A stretch of DNA of 6,539 bases from Pseudomonadota bacterium (lineage in GTDB: Bacteria > Pseudomonadota > Alphaproteobacteria > Rhizobiales > Xanthobacteraceae): NCBI GenBank assembly GCA_023432885.1, contig JAEZEU010000593.1, positions 1-6,539 on the forward strand. The letters run 5' to 3'. Shown in pieces: positions 1-4,701 of the stretch; within the stretch, counting starts at the first letter, position 1, and each line of letters opens with the position of its first letter. A program made the position numbers and the translations under genes. The notes beneath the pieces were generated by a model that was given only the letters and a program-made list of their open reading frames with translations, did not search any database and was not told the DNA's origin.

Positions 1-110
1 TTGTTTCTTCGCCTGATGAGAGTGATGAGCCATGTAAGCCGATCATCTTGCAGGATGAGCCTTGGTCAAAATGAGCCGTGCTCTGGATAAGGGCGCTGTC
101 GCTCCAGCCT
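1..110 (-). other. Unassigned flank; possible start of a further minus-strand gene
   Basis: This is the stretch downstream of the methyltransferase stop. It holds three copies of ATGAGCC on the plus strand (25-31, 55-61, 71-77). On the minus strand an ATG at 46-44 opens a frame reading MIGLHGSSLSSGEET that stays open to the window edge. No Shine-Dalgarno sequence is evident before it, and 15 codons are too few to recognise a family. It could be the first codons of the next gene in the glycan cluster or chance. No terminator hairpin followed by a T run is visible after the methyltransferase stop, so transcription may continue leftwards. Confidence 0.2.
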
Positions 111-800
111 TCAGCCGACCGGCTTTCGTCCGTGGAATGCATAGAAAAAATTCAGATCCATCGACGCGATCCGAAACGGCCACCATCGCTTCGCGCCATC
201 GGGAAAATAGTACTCGAGAAGCGCCACGAGGTTGTTGACCGGATTTACGTGCTCAAGGGCCATGAAATAATCATAGGGCAGCCCCTTCTTCAGTACCGCC
301 GGCCTCGTGCCAAAAGCCCTGCCGATCCGCCATGCCATGCCGGGATCCGTCGGGATGAGTATCGACATCAGGCCACCGGGCCGGAGCACCCTGCTCCATT
401 CCCGCAGCACGACATGCGGACGATAGACGTGCTCCAGGACGTGCGTGGCGATCAGCCGATCGACGGATTCGTCTTCGAACGGCAGGCTCTCCACCTCGCC
501 AAGCCTGTACTGGATATTGCGCTTCTCGTCCCGATACTTCTCCTGGGAGAGCTTGATCATGGCAGGATTCCGATCGAGCATCGAATAGGTCTCGAAATCG
601 TGCTTGACGAACTGAAGGTGTTCGCCCGTCCCCGAGCCAACTTCCAGAACCCTGGCGAAGCTGGGCTCCTTGACCATATCTTCGAGCAAGATGTGGCCGG
701 CGCTCATCAGCCGTCCCCCGGCGTGCTTGCCGTAGTTCAACTCGCCATAGAAGGAAGCGAGCATCGCTTCCCATTCCTGCCAACTCGGATCGTCTCGCAT
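111..800 (-). CDS. Class I SAM-dependent methyltransferase (Methyltransf_11 type)
   Basis: This 229-residue protein has the Rossmann-fold SAM-binding core of class I methyltransferases. Motif I is VLEVGSGTGEH (residues 51-61). An acidic residue ending strand 2 is seen in MLDRNP (D76), where the SAM ribose is normally held. Then come the GEVESLPFEDESVD segment (101-114), the HVLEHV helix start (120-125) and VLRPGG (138-143). These fix the fold but not the substrate. The C-terminal half, rich in Tyr, Trp and Phe, may form the acceptor pocket. No signal peptide or membrane segment is visible, so it should be cytosolic. I chose the ATG at 800. An in-frame TTG at 815 would add MELVP, but neither start has a strong ribosome binding site. 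The gene follows a glycosyltransferase-GtrA gene by about 150 bp on the same strand, which suggests modification of a sugar or lipid-linked glycan; that role is inference. GC is modest (52% and 60% in two rows counted by hand). Confidence 0.85.
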   Translation of the reverse strand: MRDDPSWQEWEAMLASFYGELNYGKHAGGRLMSAGHILLEDMVKEPSFARVLEVGSGTGEHLQFVKHDFETYSMLDRNPAMIKLSQEKYRDEKRNIQYRLGEVESLPFEDESVDRLIATHVLEHVYRPHVVLREWSRVLRPGGLMSILIPTDPGMAWRIGRAFGTRPAVLKKGLPYDYFMALEHVNPVNNLVALLEYYFPDGAKRWWPFRIASMDLNFFYAFHGRKPVG

Positions 801-876
801 AGGTACTAATTCCAAACCTGTAGGATGCCATCGGTTGGGGTAGAACGATTCGTCAAAGAGACCGGTTGCGCAAGAG

Positions 877-935
877 ATCTCCGGGCTTTCGGAGCCCTCC
901 GAGATTCTTCCGACAACAGAGGCCGATCGTCGGAA
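877..935 (-). other. Two adjacent hairpins in the glycosyltransferase-methyltransferase gap
   Basis: In the 150-bp gap, TTCCGAC (908-914) pairs perfectly with GTCGGAA (929-935) around a 14-nt loop, starting about 16 nt after the glycosyltransferase stop. Next to it, ATCTC-c-GGGCT (877-887) can pair with AGCCC-tcc-GAGAT (893-905) around a 5-nt loop, with a small internal bulge. Neither is followed by a T run on the minus strand, so these are not clear intrinsic terminators. They may shape mRNA stability or partial termination between the genes, or be chance in moderately GC-rich DNA. The rest of the gap shows no promoter I can defend. Confidence 0.25.
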
Positions 936-951
936 AACTGCCTTTCAAGCT

Positions 952-2001
952 TCATTTCCGCCGCCGGTTTGCGAAGACATAATCACGCTGAATAATGAAG
1001 TTGGCGAAGAACAGCAGACTTTCGACGAACCATTTCGCCGAGATCGCAGAAAATCCGCTCGCTGTTCGCAGCGATACGAAAGTAGCGGACAGGCAAAAAA
1101 AGACCGCGACGACGCCCAGGTAACGCGGCAGAACCTGGCGCAGATCCAGCGCGGAATAGAAGACGAATTTCCGCAGCAACACGAAGTTGAGGGGAATCGT
1201 GAGGCAGCGCGCGACGAACTCGGCGCGCAACACGTCGGTCGAGACCTGGAGCAGTGAAAGGAAAATCAAATTGTCGGCGACAGCCGAGACAAGGGCAACC
1301 GTGACGAAGCGAAGCAGGACGATATAGATTCTGACGGAGTCGACGAGGGGTCGAAAATGAGACGTCTTGTTTCCGACGGCGTAAACGGTTTCAATCGTCT
1401 GCTCGAGTATTTGGACCCGCATGTGACGAGCGACAACGAGCATCTCCAGTTCGAATTCATACCCGTTGCTCTCCAGACGAAGGAGCTTTTCGGCAAAAGG
1501 GCCGGGTAACGCCCGAAGCCCCGTCTGCGTGTCGCTGAGCCGAATCCCAACGAGCGCCTGGACGACAAGCCTGGTGAACTTGTTACCCACGAAACTTCGA
1601 AGGGGCGTACTGCGATAGCTGAGGTCGCGGACTCCAAGAATGAGAGCCGAAGGATTTTTCGCGGCTGCTTGCGCGACCGCATCGAGGTCCTTGACCAGAT
1701 GCTGTCCATCCGCATCGAGCGTCAGTATTGTGATCTCGCGGCCAAATCTGCTCAAGGCATAGTTCATTCCTGTCTTCAGCGCGGCTCCCTTTCCGAGATT
1801 TACGGCATGGGAAATGACAGTCACGCGCTGGGAAGAAATCGCCTTGAAGATCGGCTTTAGTTCAGCCCTCGTGCCGTCATCGACGATCACGACTTGCCAG
1901 TCCGCCTGTTGCAACACCTGCTCGACCAGGTCACCAAATATCGGCGGAGGATTGTAGGCGGGTAAGATAACGACTCGCGCCGTGGTGGCGACCGCTTCCA
2001 T
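952..2001 (-). CDS. Bifunctional GT2 glycosyltransferase / GtrA-like membrane protein
   Basis: This 349-residue fusion begins with a family 2 glycosyltransferase of the dolichol/polyprenyl-phosphate sugar synthase type. Visible motifs are VVILPAYNPP (10-19), DDG (41-43), NLGKGAAL (68-75), the DADGQH metal/nucleotide site (96-101), DTQTGLRA (157-164) and GYEFELEML (180-188). From about residue 231 it continues as a GtrA-like domain with four hydrophobic segments, near 232-252, 262-282, 294-312 and 322-343. By family knowledge, the first part transfers a sugar from a nucleotide donor to a polyprenyl phosphate at the inner membrane, and GtrA proteins are proposed to flip the product outward. The sugar cannot be read from sequence. 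I chose the ATG at 2001 because GAGGA (2016-2012) lies 10 nt upstream and the catalytic domain starts directly after it. An ATG at 2076 would add 25 residues but has no ribosome binding site. It lies downstream of parB and upstream of a methyltransferase, likely a surface-glycan pair. Two rows counted by hand give 52-53% GC, below parB. Confidence 0.9.
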   Translation of the reverse strand: MEAVATTARVVILPAYNPPPIFGDLVEQVLQQADWQVVIVDDGTRAELKPIFKAISSQRVTVISHAVNLGKGAALKTGMNYALSRFGREITILTLDADGQHLVKDLDAVAQAAAKNPSALILGVRDLSYRSTPLRSFVGNKFTRLVVQALVGIRLSDTQTGLRALPGPFAEKLLRLESNGYEFELEMLVVARHMRVQILEQTIETVYAVGNKTSHFRPLVDSVRIYIVLLRFVTVALVSAVADNLIFLSLLQVSTDVLRAEFVARCLTIPLNFVLLRKFVFYSALDLRQVLPRYLGVVAVFFCLSATFVSLRTASGFSAISAKWFVESLLFFANFIIQRDYVFANRRRK

Positions 2002-2116
2002 CGTTTTTGGATCCTCGTAGTTCGCCGAACCAAGAGCGCACCGGAAGTTCCCGAAAGATCGGGTTGGCTCGAACATTCGATCGGCGAGGGAATCGCCGGC
2101 TGTCCGTCGCCAGAAC

Positions 2117-3010
2117 TCAGCCCGAGCGCGCCAGCCGCCGCATCACCTCGTCCAGCTGCTCGAGGCTCTTGTAGGTGATCTGCACCGAACCGCCGGGATC
2201 GCGGTGGTTGACACTCACCGCCAGGCCGAGCGCATCGCTGACGCGCTTCTCCAGCGCCAGCGTGTCGGCATCCTTCTGCTTTGCGCTGCCGCCGCCGCCG
2301 CGCGGCTTCTGCGGCTTGCGCTCGGGCACGCCCTCTTCATGCGCCAGCGCTTCGGTCTGGCGGACATTGAGGCCCTCCTCGACGATGCGCTTGGCTGCAG
2401 CGAGCGGATCGGGCACGCCGATCAGCGCGCGGGCGTGGCCGGCAGAAAGCTGGCCCGCGGCGATATAGGCCTGAACCTCAGTCGGCAGCTTGGTCAGGCG
2501 CATCATGTTGGCGACATGGCTGCGGCTCTTGCCGACGATCTTGGCGATGTCTTCCTGGCTGCGTTTGAACTCGTCGGCGAGCGCGTGATAGCCCTGGGCC
2601 TCTTCCAGAGGGTTGAGATCTTCGCGCTGGACGTTTTCGATGATGGCGATTTCCAGCGCGTCGCTGTCACTGACGTCGGCCGGCACGATCGGAACTTCGT
2701 GCAGGCCGGCGAGCTGGGAGGCGCGCCAGCGGCGCTCGCCGGCGATGATCTCGTAGCGGTCATGGGCGCCTTTCACCGGCCGCACCACGATCGGCTGGAT
2801 CACGCCGTGCTGCTTGATCGAGCCGGCGAGCTCGTTGAGTTCCGCGTCCGAAAAGGCGCGGCGCGGGTTGCGCGGATTCGGTTTGAGAAACTCGATCGGC
2901 ACCTTGCGCTGGTTGCGCGGCCGCTCGACATGAGTTGCTTCGCCGCCAACATCACCGATCAGACTTGCAAGACCGCGGCCCAATCGCGAACGCGCTTCTT
3001 CGGCTGCCAT
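2117..3010 (-). CDS. parB: Chromosome partitioning protein ParB (parS-binding CTPase clamp)
   Basis: ParB loads on parS sites, binds CTP, closes into a clamp that slides along DNA, and stimulates the ParA ATPase to segregate the origin region. In this 297-residue protein the N-terminal RLGRGLASLIGD (9-20) is the conserved ParA-contact segment. The ParB/Srx CTP-binding domain shows GERRWRA (91-97) and ENVQREDLNPLEEA (125-138). A helix-turn-helix covers about 150-172 (SQEDIAKIVGKSRSHVANMM), followed by QLSAGHARAL (187-196). After a Gly/Lys-rich linker with GGGG comes the C-terminal dimerisation region ending RRLARSG. All the key boxes are intact. I chose the ATG at 3010 because AAGGGAG lies 6 nt upstream and the family N-terminus begins there. 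A GTG at 3040 would add ten residues. parA is upstream, separated by 133 bp with a palindromic repeat. Two hand-counted rows are 67% and 75% GC. Confidence 0.97.
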   Translation of the reverse strand: MAAEEARSRLGRGLASLIGDVGGEATHVERPRNQRKVPIEFLKPNPRNPRRAFSDAELNELAGSIKQHGVIQPIVVRPVKGAHDRYEIIAGERRWRASQLAGLHEVPIVPADVSDSDALEIAIIENVQREDLNPLEEAQGYHALADEFKRSQEDIAKIVGKSRSHVANMMRLTKLPTEVQAYIAAGQLSAGHARALIGVPDPLAAAKRIVEEGLNVRQTEALAHEEGVPERKPQKPRGGGGSAKQKDADTLALEKRVSDALGLAVSVNHRDPGGSVQITYKSLEQLDEVMRRLARSG

Positions 3011-3016
3011 CGCCAG

Positions 3017-3023
3017 CTCCCTT
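3017..3023 (-). promoter_or_regulatory. Ribosome binding site that fixes the parB start
   Basis: On the minus strand AAGGGAG sits 6 nt before the ATG at 3010. It is the best Shine-Dalgarno match near any start in this window. It supports the ATG over the in-frame GTG at 3040, which would place this site inside the coding sequence. A separate strong site also suggests parB is translated independently rather than coupled to parA. Confidence 0.7.
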
Positions 3024-3060
3024 GGATTCACTCGCAGCACTCCAACATCGAATTTAGAAT

Positions 3061-3142
3061 CGTAGGGTGGGCAAAGCGATGCGTGCCCACCTGGGGTGAG
3101 AAAGCGGTGGGCACGGCGAAGACGCCTTTACCCACCCTGCGG
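3061..3142. repeat. Long imperfect palindromic repeat between parA and parB
   Basis: The left arm (3061-3091) begins CGTAGGGTGGGCAAAGCG and ends GTGCCCACC. The right arm (3107-3142) begins GGTGGGCACGGCG and ends CCCACCCTGCGG. The arms pair over about 30 positions with small gaps and mismatches around a 15-nt loop (3092-3106). The element fills most of the parA-parB gap and abuts the parA stop codon at 3144. From memory, repeats with this GGTGGGCAC core are dispersed in Bradyrhizobium-like genomes, so it is likely one copy of a REP-like family. In the mRNA it would form a long hairpin that could protect parA mRNA, slow transcription or weaken coupling to parB. No T run follows it on the minus strand, so it is not a typical intrinsic terminator. 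Confidence 0.8.
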
Positions 3143-3143
3143 A

Positions 3144-3995
3144 TCAATGCGCCCGCAGCTCGCGTTCGCGCTGGATCACTTCGGTCGCGAGCTTGAGGTA
3201 GGCTTCGCTGCCGACGCATTTGAGGTCGTACACCAGGACCGGCTTGCCGTAGGACGGCGCCTCGGAGATCCGCACGTTGCGCGGGATCATGGTGTTGTAG
3301 ACCTTGCTCCCCATGAACTGGCGCACGTCGGCGACGACCTGGTTCGACAGATTGTTGCGGCTGTCGAACATCGTCAGCACGATGCCGTGGATCGACAGGT
3401 TGGGATTGAGCGTGGACCTCACCTGCTCCACGGTCTGCAGCAATTGCGACAGGCCTTCGAGCGCGAAGAACTCACACTGCAGCGGCACCAGGATCGCGTC
3501 CGACGCCGCCATCGCGTTGACGGTAAGCAGGTTGAGCGAAGGCGGGCAATCGATCAGCACATAAGTGTAGTCGGAATCCGGCGTCGCGTTCTGATTCAGC
3601 GCCGCGATGGCATCGCGCAGACGGAAGGCGCGGCCGGGCGTGGCCCCAAGCTCGAGTTCGAGGCCGGATAGATCCATGGTGGAGGCCGCGATATGCAGCC
3701 GCGGCACCGCGGTCGGCACCACCGATTCGCGCAGCCCGGCTTCGCCGACCAGCACGTCGTATGTCGAGCAGCTGCGATTGCGGCGGTCAATGCCGAGGCC
3801 GGTCGAGGCATTGCCCTGCGGGTCGAGATCCACGATCAGCACGCGTTCGCCAATCGCTGCCAGTGCCGTGCCGAGATTGATCGCGGTCGTGGTCTTGCCG
3901 ACGCCACCCTTCTGGTTGGCCAGCGCCAGAATGCGCGGGTGACCGGGTGCCTTTGGAGCCCTATCCTCTTGATATACTTGATCAATTACGTCCAT
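3144..3995 (-). CDS. parA: Chromosome partitioning ATPase ParA
   Basis: This 283-residue Walker-type ATPase of the ParA/Soj family binds the nucleoid non-specifically as an ATP dimer and is released when ParB stimulates ATP hydrolysis, which moves the parS region. The deviant Walker A box is KGGVGKTT (29-36) with the signature lysine at 30-31 replaced by Gly and the dimer-contact Lys at 29. The A' motif is VDLDPQGNAST (55-65) and Walker B is VLIDCPPSL (146-154) with D149. The C-terminal half contains the usual IPRNVRISEAPSYGKP stretch. The roughly 20-residue N-terminal extension (MDVIDQVYQED...) before the core is typical of chromosomal alphaproteobacterial ParA. The start lies 15 nt after the rsmG stop with no strong ribosome binding site, so translational coupling to rsmG is plausible. 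The gene is followed by the palindromic repeat and parB. Length and all motifs are normal for a chromosomal partition protein, not a plasmid RepA/ParA with an N-terminal HTH. Confidence 0.97.
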   Translation of the reverse strand: MDVIDQVYQEDRAPKAPGHPRILALANQKGGVGKTTTAINLGTALAAIGERVLIVDLDPQGNASTGLGIDRRNRSCSTYDVLVGEAGLRESVVPTAVPRLHIAASTMDLSGLELELGATPGRAFRLRDAIAALNQNATPDSDYTYVLIDCPPSLNLLTVNAMAASDAILVPLQCEFFALEGLSQLLQTVEQVRSTLNPNLSIHGIVLTMFDSRNNLSNQVVADVRQFMGSKVYNTMIPRNVRISEAPSYGKPVLVYDLKCVGSEAYLKLATEVIQRERELRAH

Positions 3996-4010
3996 GGCCG
4001 GCTACCCAAG

Positions 4011-4682
4011 CTAGTCCGCGGATGCGTTGCGCCGCTCGATGGCGTCGAGTTCGACGATCCAGCCCTGTCCGCCCGTGCGGCTGGAATGAAGATTCGGCTT
4101 GATATTCCAATATTTAGTGGCTTCGGTCAATTCAGCCTCTACATCTTGGCCTTTGAGAAACAAGGCTTTGGCACCCCGTTTCACAAGTGGTTCCGCAAAG
4201 CCGATAAGCTGGTGTAGCGGAGCCACCGCGCGGGCTGTAACGCAATCCACGGCCCCTGCGAATCTGTCCACAGTATCCCCGATATCTGCCAGATGCACAG
4301 TCCCCGGCGAACCCGTAACGCGAATTGCCTCGCGCAGGAACGCCGCCTTTTTTGCAATGCGCTCGACCAGATGGACCATGGTGCCCGGCGTGTCCGCCAA
4401 GGCGCAGGCCAACACCACACCGGGGAAGCCGCCGCCGCTGCCGAGATCAATCCAGAGTTTTGACGACGGGGCGAGGCTCAGGAGCTGCAGCGAATCGGCA
4501 ACGTGGCGGGTCCAGAGATTCGGAAGTGTGGAGGGAGCTACCAGATTGGTCTTGGCTTGCCATTCCTGGAGCAGTGCGACGTAACGGTCCAGCCTCGCCT
4601 CTGTTTCACGTGAAACGGGAGTGAGAGCGAGTGCAGCGGATTTATCGGATGACAGATCGGTCGGCGTGGGCGAACGGGCCAT
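4011..4682 (-). CDS. rsmG: 16S rRNA (guanine-N7) methyltransferase RsmG
   Basis: RsmG (GidB) methylates N7 of G527 (E. coli numbering) in the 530 loop of 16S rRNA using SAM; in several bacteria its loss gives low-level streptomycin resistance. The 223-residue protein shows the family landmarks: NLV (46-48), WTRHVADSLQLL (57-68), SAM motif I IDLGSGGGFPG (78-88), then HLVERIAKKAAFLRE and a late ALFLKGQDVEAEL segment. Length is slightly above the usual 205-220 because of a Ser/Thr-rich N-terminal extension of about 20 residues. Residues 23-27, VSRET, are encoded by a parS site (4602-4617). The ATG at 4682 has no Shine-Dalgarno sequence; a second parS-like palindrome occupies the 19-nt gap after mnmG. 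A later start would cut into the VSRET region, so the ATG is kept. Base composition is uneven: one row near the 3' end is 50% GC, one in the middle 77%. Confidence 0.96.
   Translation of the reverse strand: MARSPTPTDLSSDKSAALALTPVSRETEARLDRYVALLQEWQAKTNLVAPSTLPNLWTRHVADSLQLLSLAPSSKLWIDLGSGGGFPGVVLACALADTPGTMVHLVERIAKKAAFLREAIRVTGSPGTVHLADIGDTVDRFAGAVDCVTARAVAPLHQLIGFAEPLVKRGAKALFLKGQDVEAELTEATKYWNIKPNLHSSRTGGQGWIVELDAIERRNASAD
4602..4617. promoter_or_regulatory. parS: parS centromere site inside rsmG
   Basis: TGTTTCACGTGAAACG contains the perfect 14-bp palindrome GTTTCACGTGAAAC and differs from the widely conserved parS 16-mer TGTTTCACGTGAAACA only at the last base. It is the expected ParB nucleation site and lies about 610 bp upstream of parA. 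It is read in frame by rsmG as V-S-R-E-T (residues 23-27), so the same bases serve as codons and as a DNA-binding site. Bound ParB spreading from here would cover the parA 5' region, which may allow autoregulation (inference). Confidence 0.93.
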
Positions 4683-4685
4683 GGC

Positions 4686-4701
4686 TGTTTCACATGAAAC
4701 G
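4686..4701. promoter_or_regulatory. parS: Second parS-like site at the mnmG-rsmG junction
   Basis: TGTTTCACATGAAACG matches the first site at 15 of 16 positions; the central CACGTG is changed to CACATG, so the palindrome is imperfect only at its centre. It fills 4686-4701 of the 19-nt gap, touching the mnmG stop codon and ending 3 nt before the rsmG ATG. Clustered parS copies near parAB are common in bacteria, and centre-degenerate copies usually bind more weakly. It leaves no room for a Shine-Dalgarno sequence, so ParB bound here could affect rsmG expression. Confidence 0.8.

Noticed and set aside
78..809. Plus-strand open frame (243 codons) opposite the methyltransferase
   Set aside because: No domain is recognisable, and the minus-strand frame has a clear SAM-binding motif series.
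2081..2099. Hairpin CGGCGA...TCGCCG after parB as a terminator
   Set aside because: The stem is only about 6 bp with no T run on the minus strand, and it overlaps the possible upstream start region of the glycosyltransferase.
2287..2302. Short GCC triplet run in parB
   Set aside because: It simply encodes the GGGG of the inter-domain linker; there are too few copies to call a functional repeat.
2204..3196. Long plus-strand open frame (330 codons) opposite parB
   Set aside because: It is the shadow of parB in high-GC DNA. It has no recognisable domain, crosses the palindromic repeat and has no ribosome binding site, whereas parB has all family motifs.
3978..3985. TTGATCAA palindrome in the parA 5' coding end
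   Set aside because: An 8-bp palindrome is expected by chance, and it lies within codons of the N-terminal extension.
4100..4130. Possible parA promoter inside rsmG (TTGACC on the minus strand followed by an AT-rich patch)
   Set aside because: The -35 match is good but no acceptable -10 hexamer lies 16-18 nt downstream; the AT-rich patch alone is not enough.
4178..4193. Third parS-like sequence GTTTCACAAGTGG in rsmG
   Set aside because: Only the left half (GTTTCAC) matches; the right half lacks GTGAAAC, so it is at most a half-site.
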